Shown here piece after piece: positions 14,538-23,257 of a DNA stretch of 24,995 nt (position 1 is its first letter; each line of letters begins with the position of its first letter). Origin of the DNA: an uncultured Clostridia bacterium. Its GTDB lineage: Bacteria; Bacillota; Clostridia; Christensenellales; Aristaeellaceae. Position numbers and translations under genes: made by a program. The notes beneath the pieces were generated by a model. It was not told where the DNA came from, ran no database searches, and saw only the letters and a program-made list of their open reading frames with translations. The stretch is taken from positions 1 through 24,995 of the forward strand of contig CALGBY010000082.1 of NCBI GenBank assembly GCA_937886445.1, written 5' to 3'.

Positions 14538-15173
14538 TCAGACACCGGCTGTGTTTTTTGCCCGTTCGCTTTCCTTTTTCATCCAGGCCCTTCTTGAAAA
14601 CTCGCATCCGCAATAGGGCTGCCGGTACAGGCCCAGTTCCCGGCTGATGCGTATGGAGCGCAGATAGCCGTCCTGCTTTTTGAAATCGCTTGTCAGATAC
14701 TTTACGCCGTATTCCTTTTCAAGCTCCGCGCCGATCGCGTTCAGCTTGCGCGCGTTTTTATACGGGCTTACCGAAAGCGTGGTGCAGAAATAATCAAAGC
14801 CGCCCTCCTTCGCGAGGCGGGCCGCGTCTCTCAGACGCAGGGCATAGCATTTCGCGCAGCGCTCTCCGCCTTCCTCAGCCTCTTCGAGGCCCCTGGCGAT
14901 CTCAATAAACGGCGCTTCATCCCACTCGGCTATGTCCAGAGAGACGGGGGAGGAGAGCGGAAAATCCCGCAGCAGGCGGCGCAGCTCCTCAACGCGCTTG
15001 TCGTATTCCTTCTTCGGAGAAATGTTGGGGTTATAGTATCGGAGCGTGATGTCGAAATACTTTGTTAGCCTTTCCAGCACTGAGCTGGAGCAGGGCGCGC
15101 AGCACCCGTGCAGCAGCAGCCGAGGGCGGGTCTCAAACCGCTCCACGGTCAGCTCCACCTCGTCCTTTTTCAT
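14538..15173 (-). CDS. queH: Epoxyqueuosine reductase QueH, 211 aa
   Basis: QueH performs the last step of queuosine formation, reducing epoxyqueuosine in tRNA; it is the metal-dependent replacement for QueG. The cysteine pattern fits: Cys24-Cys25-x2-Cys28 (LLHGCCAPCSS), Cys106-x2-Cys109 (RCAKCYALR) and Cys188-Gly-Cys190 (QPYCGCEFS), with TTLSVSPYKN between them. The length matches the family. The ATG at 15173-15171 is chosen because AAGGAG lies 6 nt upstream and the earlier in-frame ATG (15242) has none. No other queuosine gene is in the window. It follows the giant surface protein gene on the same strand by about 150 nt, with a hairpin between. Confidence 0.93.
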   Translation of the reverse strand: MKKDEVELTVERFETRPRLLLHGCCAPCSSSVLERLTKYFDITLRYYNPNISPKKEYDKRVEELRRLLRDFPLSSPVSLDIAEWDEAPFIEIARGLEEAEEGGERCAKCYALRLRDAARLAKEGGFDYFCTTLSVSPYKNARKLNAIGAELEKEYGVKYLTSDFKKQDGYLRSIRISRELGLYRQPYCGCEFSRRAWMKKESERAKNTAGV

Positions 15174-15220
15174 AAAAAGCTCCTTTTGATGGGTCTTTGA
15201 TCCCGGAAAACGCCGGACGC

Positions 15221-15256
15221 GGCAGCCGCGGACGGTAAGCACTGTTCGCGGCTGCC
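15221..15256 (-). other. GC-rich hairpin between the surface-protein gene and queH
   Basis: Perfect 10-bp arms GGCAGCCGCG and CGCGGCTGCC enclose a 16-nt loop. There is no immediate T run in either direction, so it may be a weak terminator, an attenuator or an RNA processing/stability structure. Confidence 0.45.
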
Positions 15257-15324
15257 GGAGTCATCCTGCGGCGGTGTATCATGCCCCCGCTCTTTCTCCG
15301 ATGATAGTGCCCGGGGCGGAGAGA

Positions 15325-18300
15325 TCACAGGCTCCGCTTCCTTTTGCGGAGGAACACTGCCGCGGCGAAGGTGAGAAGCGATGTGCCGGTCAGGGCTGTC
15401 CACAGCAGGGGGGCGGCACTGTCGCCGGTGGGGGGCAGTTTCTTCACCACCATCAGGGCGGGATTGGAAGTGAGCCTGCGTCCGTCGGCATCGGTAATGA
15501 TGACGCGGTAATAGTTGCCGTTATCGCTGTAGGGAACGCCGGTCAGGGAAAGGGTCCTGTCTTCCGCCCCCTCAATGTTCCGGAACGCGCCGCTTCGGCC
15601 GTTCTGGCTCACCTGCCACTGATAGGTGAGGGGCTCTTTTCCGCCGCGGGTCTTTACGGTAAAGGAGGCATTCTTCTTTTCTGTGACGAACACATCCTCG
15701 GGCTGGGTGATGATGGCAAAATCGGTGTTCAGGGGCAGGGTGGAGCTGTTGTTGTATGTGTTGGTTTCAACAGATCTGCCGTTTACCTCAAGCACCAGGC
15801 TTTCACCCGTTTTGCCGCCGGTCACGGTATCCAGCGGCACATCGTAGGAAATGACATTCCGGTACGCCAGCGTCACGCCGGAGAAGGACTGGCTGTAGGT
15901 GTTTTTGCCGTCCACCGCCGCGGTCACCGAGATGCCGGTGGCGCCGGACATGCCCTCGTTGCGCACCACGATGTGCACCGTTTCTACGCCGGCTTCATTG
16001 CTCAGTCTGCCCGATACCGAAAGATCGGCATCCCCAATGGGTACGGGGTTACGGTCATTGATGGTGGTGGTGGCGAAGCGGGACATCAAATTGTCGCCGG
16101 CTGCCAGCAGGGGGCCGCCCTCTTCCTCATCCAGATGCCAGACGCTCTTTACCGTCATATCATTCTTTTCGCTGCTGCCGGGGCCCATCATCGGGTTTGC
16201 CATGCTCATGCCCACCGAAACGGGTCTTCCCTCCGATCCGGGGCCGGTAGCGCCCGGCAGCACATCGCGATAGGTTTCGGTGTCCGCGTTGTACAGCATT
16301 TTGCTCCAGGCGGATACGGCGTCATAGCGGCCGCCCTGAGGCAACGCGCGGGTGAACATCTCGCTGAAGGTGACATAGATCTCGTAATAGCCCGGGATGA
16401 AATCATCGGGTACCCGGAAGGTGGTGCGGTACTGATGAGTCTCATCGGGCATCAGCACCTCGGTGGCGTACACATCGGTCTTTCCGTTCTGATTGACGGC
16501 AAAGGTGTCCATTTGATGATTTGAAGAGTAGCCGGAAACCGCTTCATAGCCCGTCAGGGCGGGAAGGGAGGAATCGGCGGGGAGCACGCGGGATTGCAGC
16601 GGGTTTTCACAGTTGACCAGAATGGAGGCCAGGTTGATCTGCTCCTTGCTGCCGTCCTTCAGGGCATAGGCCCGCAGGGTGATCTTGCTGGCCGGGATGT
16701 TGCCGGTGTTCATCAGGGTGAACAGCACATTGATGGTGTCTCCCGGCTTTACCAGCACCTGCTCGGGGGTGGCGTCCAGCACCTCCGCCTGCAGGGTCTG
16801 CCGGAAAGTGAAGCGCTTCAGGTTGCTCTTCCTGCTGTCGGTATATTTTACGATATTTCCCTCTTTGGAGATCACTGTTTCGCCGGTCTTGATCCTTTCC
16901 AGCATGAAGCCCTGAATGAACCCGGCCCCGTCATCGTACAGCTTCAGGTAGGAGATGCCGGTATCCACCGAGGCGTCCTTCGGATCGAATACCGCCAGAT
17001 GGAAGGAATGGGAGGCGTACAGCTGCCCGTCATTGCCCTCGGAAAGGTAAATGGCGCGGATGTTGTAGCCGTCCCCGCCGGAGGGATCGGAGGAGACCGT
17101 TTCCAGATAGTACAGGGCGCGGCTGCCGCCCAGATCCACCAGGTCGAAATGGGCGGGGCCGATGCGCACGCCCAGATCCCGGGGAGAGGTGAAGCGGGGC
17201 CTGCCGTCGCTGCCGAAGCGGTGGTCGGTAAGGCTCAGGGCGAAGCGGCCGGTTTCATCCCGGCTGCTGACCAGGGCGAAGAGACCCGCCTCCTTCTGCG
17301 AGCCCGGAATGTACCGGAAGGAGTTGATATCGCCGGTCAGCACCGATTCTTCATACACCTGACGGTCAAAATCGCCCTCGCCGTCCCGGGCGATCAGGGC
17401 GGTGACGGGGTTTCCGTCCGCGTCGGTCTGCCCGGTCAGGGTGCCCAGCACGTACAGGTCATTGCTGTGGGTGCCCATGCCCCTGGCGATGCCGTACACC
17501 TGTATGATGTCATCCAGCGGGTGCGCGGGGGTGTCAAAATTCACGCTGTATACCCGCTTTCCCGCTGTCTGGAAGCCGTAGGTCTCCAGCACGGCGGCGG
17601 GACGGTCCGGCGTCAGGTATACCGAGGCGACGCCGTAGTGCACGGTGGTGGGGGCATCGGAGAGGATCAGGGTGTAGGTGAGATAGTAGAAGTATTCATC
17701 ATGGTCGCTTTCGCTCACCTTGCCCACCTTTTCGTCAAAGGCGATGGAAACGCTGCCGTTCAGGGCGGAGGTGTTCATCACCTGAGTGGTGAGTGAATCC
17801 GCCCGGACGGGGTAGTGGCTTACAAGGCCGCTGTCGTAGAACACGATGTTGTAGAATTCCACGGAGTAGATATCGTTTTCGATCTTCCTGTTGGGAAATT
17901 CGAGCTCAAGGCTGTATTCGTAATAGGTGACCGCCAGGGTGATCATGCCGAACCCTGCCTCATGCCGGGGCACTTCCTCGGTGCTCGTCACCTCAAAGTA
18001 CGCCACCTTTGTGTCCTTGGTCAGGCTCTTGTCGTGGTTCTTGCCCACGTACAGATAGGGCAGGTCCACCGGCACAAATTTGGCGGAGCCGCTGCTCATG
18101 TCGATCTTCGCGCAGCTGAGCCAGGGACGCACGGCGCCTTCCACCGCCTTGTCCTCGATCCAGAAGGCGTAGATATCGCCGTTCATCTCCGCTGTGCGGT
18201 AGTTGGAGGCGTTCTCCACCGTGCGCAGGGTCTCCACCTTGGGCGTCACATAGTGCACGGTGTCCGCGTCGCTGCTTCCGCTGCCGGAGCGCAGATGAAT

Positions 18301-20559
18301 GCCGGCGGAAGATTTGGCGGTATTGGGGTTGGCGCTGCTGTTCAGCTTGAACTGCCAAGTATGCTCCCAGATGGTGGCGCGTACGGAGAAGAACAGGAAC
18401 TCCGCCACCACCTGGATCCCAGCGTTCAGGGTGACCTCGGGCGAGAATTTTTGGGAATTCATGGGCCGGATGTGCAGGTTAAGGGACATGCCCACGAAGC
18501 CTCTTATATAGATGCCCGCCAGACCCTTGACGCCCGCGCCCGCGTAGGCGGACAGGGATACGCGGGGCGAGATAATGATATCCAGCCCCTCCTTCTGGAA
18601 GGAGATGTCGTTCCATTCGGACATTTTGGCCACATTCTGATGGGGCGCGGTGAAGGTGAAGGGGATATCCACACCCGCAGAGATGCCAACGCTCAGGTCA
18701 AAGCCCACATGGCAGGGCACGGGGCCCACCATGAAGGGGGAGGAGAAGGAAACCATCGCGTCCAGCGACGCGGATACGAACAGATCCATATTGCCCGCGT
18801 AGGGGTCGGCCTCCGGGGAGGTATCGGGATTTTTGGCGACTTTTCCGTTCAGAATGACGCAGAAGCTGGCCATGAACTTGGATTTGAACATGTCCATGAA
18901 ACTGGACTTGGCGCCGTCCTTCCGGGTGCTGGCCATGGCGATATCCGTCAGGCTCTTGCGGCCGGAAACGAAATCCTTGTATCTTTCATTGGTCTGCTTG
19001 CTGTTGACGGTCTTCCAGCCTTCCTGGTCCGTTTCATCCTCGGAAAGCTTCTTCATGGCGGCCACGCCGATGCTCAGGTAGAAGGTGCCCGCGGGGGAGG
19101 CGGAGAAATTGACCGCGCCCAGGCCCAGCAGATCCCAGGGGAAGGCCATGGAGATGCGCAGGCTCTTGAGGCCGGGCAGATTCAGGGGGATATCCACCCC
19201 GAAGTTGGAGCCCGGAATAAAGGAGGGGATGCCCGTCACCTGCTTGAGAGGTTTCTCGGTAATGGCTTTTTCGGTGGTAATGGCCTTGGTGCGCACAAAG
19301 CCCGGCTCGGAGCCGTTTTCGCCGTACTGAAGGCTCACATCCTCCTCAGGCGCAAGCTTTGCGCACCAGGTATCCTTCAGGTCAAGCACCGTCACGCCGT
19401 CCCGGGTACCCGTGACGGTTTTTGTTACATTGACAGGGTTATCGGAGCCTGCGGGAGTGTAGGAGAAGGTAAAGGTGCCGGTGCGTCCGGGGTAGGTGTG
19501 GATGCCCACCCGGAAGGACTGCACCGCGTCATTGGCGGGGGTATAGTAGACATGCTCGGTATCGTGCACCACATCCACGCCGCGGAAGGTGGCAAACTGC
19601 ACGTAGGATTCGCCGTCGTCCTCTTCCAATTGTATATGCAGGGCTTCACCGGCGGTGATACGCAGTGCCTCGGATTCCCATATGCGGTATCCCTTCTTTT
19701 CAATTTTGAGCCCCGCGGTCAGGCGGTAATGATCGTCCAATTGGAAACTGCCCGCGGGGAAGATGATGACACCGTCGGAGCCGGTTAACCCGGTTTTCAC
19801 CGTGTCGCCCTGGGACAGGGTCACCTTGGCCCCCTGAATGGCCACGCTGTCCTTGGTTCTCACCTCAATGCCGATCTGATCGGTATTCAGGATGATCACA
19901 TGGAAGGAAGTGCCGTCGGGGTTGGGGGCGCTCAGCAAACCGCTCTTCAGGGGGGCGGCCTCGGCGTCCTCAAAGAAGGCGTCCAGCTGCCCGTTCATGT
20001 CACTGATCTCCGTCACCCATTTGCCGGGGAAGGGGCCCTTTTTCAGTTCTTTGGTGATCTCGTTTATTCTTTCCACCGCCTTGCTGATGCGGCGGTAAGC
20101 GGCGGACCGTTCCGCGGGGGTGGAATCGGGGTTGTTCAGCACGGTTTCGGCGTTCACCACCGCGTTGTACTCCGTTTCCAGGTCAAAGATGAAATAATTC
20201 ACCTTGCTTTCCAGCTTATAGACGGAGGAGCGTATGCCGCTGAGAGACCAGTGGCCCGTTTCCGTTTCTACGGAGGGGTCTTCCTCCGCCCTGCGGGAGG
20301 CCATCACATAGCGGTTCTTCAGGGGCGTTACGGTGTTGTCCCTGAAATCCGTCAGATAGCAGTATTTCTGATAGGCGTTCATGGAATCGGACCAGCTCAT
20401 GCCCTCATGCCAGCTGCCGGAAACCGTTCCCGCCAGCTTCCGCGCCCGCAGCAGCTCCTCATCGGAAAGGGTAAAGGGGTCCTCTGCCGCCGGGGCGGAC
20501 ACCGGCAGCAGGGAAAGGCACAGAACCAGAATCAAAAATATACTGAACAGCTTTTTCAT
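15325..20559 (-). CDS. Giant secreted LPxTG-type surface protein with Ig-like and CARDB-like domains, 1744 aa
   Basis: An exported, probably wall-anchored protein. A signal peptide covers residues 1-25 (ending SAPAA), then comes a helical N-terminal region to about 200. A Cna-B/carboxypeptidase-regulatory-like beta domain lies at about 229-313 (GAKVTLSQGDTVKTGLTGSDG). A long beta-rich core of unclear fold runs to about 1250; the part near 980-1180 could be a propeller. CARDB-like adhesive modules are inferred at about 1255-1345 (VLVKPGDTINVLFTLMNTGN) and 1506-1604 (VHIVVRNEGMSGATG). An Ig-like domain at about 1612-1707 has PLTYQWQVSQNG and DNGNYYRVIITDADG. The C terminus is a sorting signal: LPPTG (1708-1712), a hydrophobic helix and RKRKRSL. 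The start at 20559 has GGGAG 10 nt upstream. The foldase-like gene precedes it. Its ligand is unknown. Confidence 0.88.
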   Translation of the reverse strand: MKKLFSIFLILVLCLSLLPVSAPAAEDPFTLSDEELLRARKLAGTVSGSWHEGMSWSDSMNAYQKYCYLTDFRDNTVTPLKNRYVMASRRAEEDPSVETETGHWSLSGIRSSVYKLESKVNYFIFDLETEYNAVVNAETVLNNPDSTPAERSAAYRRISKAVERINEITKELKKGPFPGKWVTEISDMNGQLDAFFEDAEAAPLKSGLLSAPNPDGTSFHVIILNTDQIGIEVRTKDSVAIQGAKVTLSQGDTVKTGLTGSDGVIIFPAGSFQLDDHYRLTAGLKIEKKGYRIWESEALRITAGEALHIQLEEDDGESYVQFATFRGVDVVHDTEHVYYTPANDAVQSFRVGIHTYPGRTGTFTFSYTPAGSDNPVNVTKTVTGTRDGVTVLDLKDTWCAKLAPEEDVSLQYGENGSEPGFVRTKAITTEKAITEKPLKQVTGIPSFIPGSNFGVDIPLNLPGLKSLRISMAFPWDLLGLGAVNFSASPAGTFYLSIGVAAMKKLSEDETDQEGWKTVNSKQTNERYKDFVSGRKSLTDIAMASTRKDGAKSSFMDMFKSKFMASFCVILNGKVAKNPDTSPEADPYAGNMDLFVSASLDAMVSFSSPFMVGPVPCHVGFDLSVGISAGVDIPFTFTAPHQNVAKMSEWNDISFQKEGLDIIISPRVSLSAYAGAGVKGLAGIYIRGFVGMSLNLHIRPMNSQKFSPEVTLNAGIQVVAEFLFFSVRATIWEHTWQFKLNSSANPNTAKSSAGIHLRSGSGSSDADTVHYVTPKVETLRTVENASNYRTAEMNGDIYAFWIEDKAVEGAVRPWLSCAKIDMSSGSAKFVPVDLPYLYVGKNHDKSLTKDTKVAYFEVTSTEEVPRHEAGFGMITLAVTYYEYSLELEFPNRKIENDIYSVEFYNIVFYDSGLVSHYPVRADSLTTQVMNTSALNGSVSIAFDEKVGKVSESDHDEYFYYLTYTLILSDAPTTVHYGVASVYLTPDRPAAVLETYGFQTAGKRVYSVNFDTPAHPLDDIIQVYGIARGMGTHSNDLYVLGTLTGQTDADGNPVTALIARDGEGDFDRQVYEESVLTGDINSFRYIPGSQKEAGLFALVSSRDETGRFALSLTDHRFGSDGRPRFTSPRDLGVRIGPAHFDLVDLGGSRALYYLETVSSDPSGGDGYNIRAIYLSEGNDGQLYASHSFHLAVFDPKDASVDTGISYLKLYDDGAGFIQGFMLERIKTGETVISKEGNIVKYTDSRKSNLKRFTFRQTLQAEVLDATPEQVLVKPGDTINVLFTLMNTGNIPASKITLRAYALKDGSKEQINLASILVNCENPLQSRVLPADSSLPALTGYEAVSGYSSNHQMDTFAVNQNGKTDVYATEVLMPDETHQYRTTFRVPDDFIPGYYEIYVTFSEMFTRALPQGGRYDAVSAWSKMLYNADTETYRDVLPGATGPGSEGRPVSVGMSMANPMMGPGSSEKNDMTVKSVWHLDEEEGGPLLAAGDNLMSRFATTTINDRNPVPIGDADLSVSGRLSNEAGVETVHIVVRNEGMSGATGISVTAAVDGKNTYSQSFSGVTLAYRNVISYDVPLDTVTGGKTGESLVLEVNGRSVETNTYNNSSTLPLNTDFAIITQPEDVFVTEKKNASFTVKTRGGKEPLTYQWQVSQNGRSGAFRNIEGAEDRTLSLTGVPYSDNGNYYRVIITDADGRRLTSNPALMVVKKLPPTGDSAAPLLWTALTGTSLLTFAAAVFLRKRKRSL

Positions 20560-20674
20560 CTTGCTTGTACTCCCTTCGGGCGGGGGGTGAAGCACCGCGG
20601 GCCTTATGCCGCCTCCCGGTTTCATCCTCACCTGTATACGCGTTTTACGATGCGATTTCTTCCTGATTTATTCA

Positions 20675-22009
20675 TCACTCGGGGAAAACCAGGCCCGATA
20701 TGTCGATCTCGATGTCATATTCATCCCGCCACGCGGCCACCTTTTCATCCATCGCCGCGCTTTGCTTTGCCAGCAGCAGGGATTCGCTCATTTCGCTCCA
20801 CGCTTCCTCATCGGGGGTGTATTCCCCGCAGGCCATGTCATCCATGCGGCAGTAGACGCACACAAAACCGCCGGTATATACGGCACCGGTGCAGTCGCCG
20901 AATTTTTTCAGCCCTGCGATCTGCTCCCGCACGTTGTCCTCCCAATTGGGTGAATCGGGATGGAAGGGATAGCCGGGTTCCTCGGGGCTCACATAGGCCG
21001 GCTGCACGCTGTGGGCGGCGATGAGGCTTTCAAAGCTCTCGCCTTCCCCGAGGGAGGTGACGATGAGGGAGCGCATGGGGGCAAAATCCTCCTCCGCAAG
21101 GCGGATCGCTTCATCCAGCGCCAGCCGCGCGGCTTCCTCCGCCTCCGCGGCCAGATTGCAGCGTTCCCGCGCCGCGGACAGGTCTGCGTTCTCATCCAGC
21201 GCCGCCTCTGCCAGGGTGGATCTGGCGGCTTCGGTTTCCGCCTCGGCCTCCGCCAGGTCCAGCTGCGCCCCGGTGACGGCATCGCTCCGCTCCGCGGAGG
21301 GGCGGAAGGCGATGTATTTCACATAAAAATATCCTTCGGGCACATAGGTGCTGGTATTTCCGGAAAAAAGCACGTTTTCCTCAAACAGCCCTATGTCATT
21401 CTCGTACAGCAGCCTGTCCGGCTCCACATAGGTTTCCCGGTAAGCGACCGTTACTTCCTCCTCCGTCACGGTCACCTCCGGGCAGAATTCCGCCGCGAAC
21501 CGATCCATCAGCACGCTCTGGGCCGCCTTTTCCCAGATCCCATCCATGGAATAGCCGGCGCTCTCCATGGTCTGGGTGATCAAAAGGTCCGGAATCGCTT
21601 GGTCCGGATAAGCCTCCTTCATTTCATCCGCCACGGTCTGCCACAGCAGATCATAGGTCTGCCGTGCGTATTCCTGCAGGGCTTCCTCCTCCTCGGGGGA
21701 GAAGGTATTCAGGTCCCTCTCGGCCAGCTTGTCCTCCACGATGGACACAGTCACGAAATGCTCCGCAGCCGCCGTGAGGAAGGCCTCTTTGTCCTCTCCG
21801 AAGAGGGAATCCGCCGTGACACCCATGGTGAGGGGCATGTTCGCCGCGGTCTCGTTGATATATTTCTGAACGGTTTCCGCTGTGAACACCCGGTCGTTCA
21901 CCCTTACCGCCGCCTTCTCCTCCGCTGCGGCGAAGGAGAAGAGCATGACGGCTATGATCAGCGCCGCCGTAATGCAGCGCCCTGCGCGGCGTACGGATCT
22001 GTTTCTCAT
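20675..22009 (-). CDS. Secreted PrsA/SurA-like foldase (possible peptidyl-prolyl isomerase), 444 aa
   Basis: An exported protein that probably assists folding of secreted proteins. A signal peptide spans residues 1-29 (ALIIAVMLFSFAAA). A SurA/PrsA-type N-terminal region begins AVRVNDRVFTAETVQKYIN and continues through helices to about 190. VPEGYFYVKYIAFRPSAE opens a parvulin-like C-terminal part interrupted by an Ala/Glu-rich coiled coil (about 235-305). Parvulin signatures such as the GG-LG loop are weak, so isomerase activity is uncertain. The ATG at 22009-22007 has GGGAGGG 7 nt upstream; the upstream extension of this frame is not supported. The giant surface protein follows 115 nt downstream with no terminator between, so the two are probably co-transcribed and this may be its dedicated chaperone. 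Confidence 0.75.
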   Translation of the reverse strand: MRNRSVRRAGRCITAALIIAVMLFSFAAAEEKAAVRVNDRVFTAETVQKYINETAANMPLTMGVTADSLFGEDKEAFLTAAAEHFVTVSIVEDKLAERDLNTFSPEEEEALQEYARQTYDLLWQTVADEMKEAYPDQAIPDLLITQTMESAGYSMDGIWEKAAQSVLMDRFAAEFCPEVTVTEEEVTVAYRETYVEPDRLLYENDIGLFEENVLFSGNTSTYVPEGYFYVKYIAFRPSAERSDAVTGAQLDLAEAEAETEAARSTLAEAALDENADLSAARERCNLAAEAEEAARLALDEAIRLAEEDFAPMRSLIVTSLGEGESFESLIAAHSVQPAYVSPEEPGYPFHPDSPNWEDNVREQIAGLKKFGDCTGAVYTGGFVCVYCRMDDMACGEYTPDEEAWSEMSESLLLAKQSAAMDEKVAAWRDEYDIEIDISGLVFPE

Positions 22010-22086
22010 ACTGCGTCCCTCCCGAAAAGCATTATGTGTATAGAAAGACACTTTTCCGTTGAGCTTTCTGCCCTTTTCTACCACAT

Positions 22087-22115
22087 ATAGTATATCAGTA
22101 TACAGTATATCACAA
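22087..22115 (-). promoter_or_regulatory. Direct-repeat site over the likely foldase promoter
   Basis: Three head-to-tail units, AGTATATC, AGTATAC and AGTATATC (22089-22111), repeat with a 7-8 nt period. On the minus strand they overlap a weak promoter: TTGTGA (22115-22110), 17 nt, TACTAT (22092-22087). This could be a repressor or activator operator. The cognate regulator is unknown. Confidence 0.4.
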
Positions 22116-22196
22116 TGAAGGCATCGGTACAACCCGCCCGGAGCGAAAAAGCGCACTCTTCTGCAGGTGCCTGATCTGAACACCTCTGAGTGAAGC

Positions 22197-22250
22197 TGAA
22201 AATGCATACGGCCGATCTTCAAACAGCCCATCGGTGCTTCTTCCGGAGGG
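22197..22250 (+). repeat. Structured repeat, copy C
   Basis: An imperfect hairpin TGAAAATGC / CGATCTTCA is followed by the tail CAAACAGCCCATCGGTGC..TTCCGGAGGG. Just upstream another nested stem is visible: CACTC/GAGTG around AGGTG/CACCT (22153-22192). Similarity to copy A continues past GGAGGG into GTCAAAAGAAACGGA. It lies in the gene-free stretch 22010-22462, upstream of the promoter at 22343, so it is not in the leader of the next gene. Confidence 0.6.
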
Positions 22251-22342
22251 CGGGTCAAAAGAAACGGAGACCGGTCACAGGGTTTTTCCCGCGCCTGATC
22301 GTTTTTTCCATAATTTTTCTTGTTTTTACAATCCCCGCCGCG

Positions 22343-22371
22343 TTGACCGGGAAGCGGCGCTGATATATAAT
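22343..22371 (+). promoter_or_regulatory. Promoter of the sugar isomerase-dehydrogenase operon
   Basis: TTGACC (22343-22348), exactly 17 nt, then perfect TATAAT (22366-22371), giving a leader of about 85 nt. Confidence 0.85.
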
Positions 22372-22462
22372 TATGGCGATGAAAAAGTAAAACGGCCGAA
22401 ATGCTCTGCACCCGCGGCGATGTGATGATGTGCCGCGGCCGGCCGGGAAAGTGAGAAAAAGA

Positions 22463-23212
22463 ATGGAGATCGGCGCGCAGCTCTATACCGTGCGTGAATA
22501 CACAAAAAACCCGGAAGCACTTGCCGAAACGCTGAAAAAGGTGGCGGATATCGGCTACAGAACGGTACAGCTTTCCGCTACCTGCCCCTTTGACGCGGAG
22601 TGGATGCGCGACCTTTTGAAGAAGAACGGGCTTCGCTGTGTGCTTACCCATACGCCGGTGCCGCGTCTGACGGGAGAGCTTGAAAGAGTGATCGGTGAGC
22701 ACAGTGTTTTCGGCTGTGACGATATCGGACTTGGCTGGTATTCCCATGATGCCGATAAGGGGGATACCTATGAGCATTTTCTTGAAACCTTCGGCCCTGT
22801 CGCGCGAAAGATCCGGGACGCGGGAAAGCAGTTCATGTATCACAATCACGATCAGGAATTCAAAAGGCTGAACGGTAAGCTGATCCTTGAGAAGCTGGCG
22901 GAGGATTTTTCCGCTGATGAGATGGGCTTCACGCTGGATACCTTCTGGGTACAGGCCGGCGGCGGAGACCCCGCCCGGTGGCTTGAAAGGCTGGCAGGCA
23001 GGATCGACTGCATCCATCTGAAGGATTATGCCTACGGACGCAAAATGGCGGTCGTGGGTGAGGGAAACATCAATTTTGACCGGGTGTTTGAAAAGGCGGA
23101 GGCCGGCGGCACCCGCTTCATGCTGGTGGAGCAGGATGACTGCGGCGGAGAGGATCCCTTTGATTGCCTGCACAGAAGCTATCTTTATCTGAAAGCCCGG
23201 GGCTTTGAGTGA
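22463..23212 (+). CDS. Sugar phosphate isomerase/epimerase-like TIM-barrel protein, 249 aa
   Basis: A xylose-isomerase-like (AP endonuclease 2 superfamily) barrel enzyme that probably acts on a sugar or polyol. The opening MEIGAQLYTVREYTKNP is characteristic. Likely metal and substrate residues occur in HNHDQEF (about 132-138), LDTFWVQAGGGDP (about 165-177), CIHLKDY and MLVEQDD near the end. The ATG at 22463 is chosen because the barrel begins there; the ribosome site (GTGAGA) is weak. The length is typical. A dehydrogenase gene follows 45 nt later with its own good ribosome site, and both are served by the promoter at 22343. The substrate cannot be assigned. Confidence 0.87.
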   Translation: MEIGAQLYTVREYTKNPEALAETLKKVADIGYRTVQLSATCPFDAEWMRDLLKKNGLRCVLTHTPVPRLTGELERVIGEHSVFGCDDIGLGWYSHDADKGDTYEHFLETFGPVARKIRDAGKQFMYHNHDQEFKRLNGKLILEKLAEDFSADEMGFTLDTFWVQAGGGDPARWLERLAGRIDCIHLKDYAYGRKMAVVGEGNINFDRVFEKAEAGGTRFMLVEQDDCGGEDPFDCLHRSYLYLKARGFE

Positions 23213-23257
23213 GAAAATGCCGGGTGTGAAAATAAAAATCGAGAAGACGGAGGCAGA

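Noticed and set aside
15274..21024. Four long open frames on the plus strand (416, 400, 657 and 374 codons)
   Set aside because: They lie antisense to the giant surface protein and foldase genes. They arise from GC-rich third positions, are rich in Gly/His/Val without domains, and lack ribosome sites.
22205..22363. 53-codon plus-strand frame through repeat copy C ending in a membrane-like helix
   Set aside because: Weak ribosome site, and the promoter of the next operon lies inside it. Similar frames in copies A and B do not hold together, so the similarity is of DNA rather than protein.
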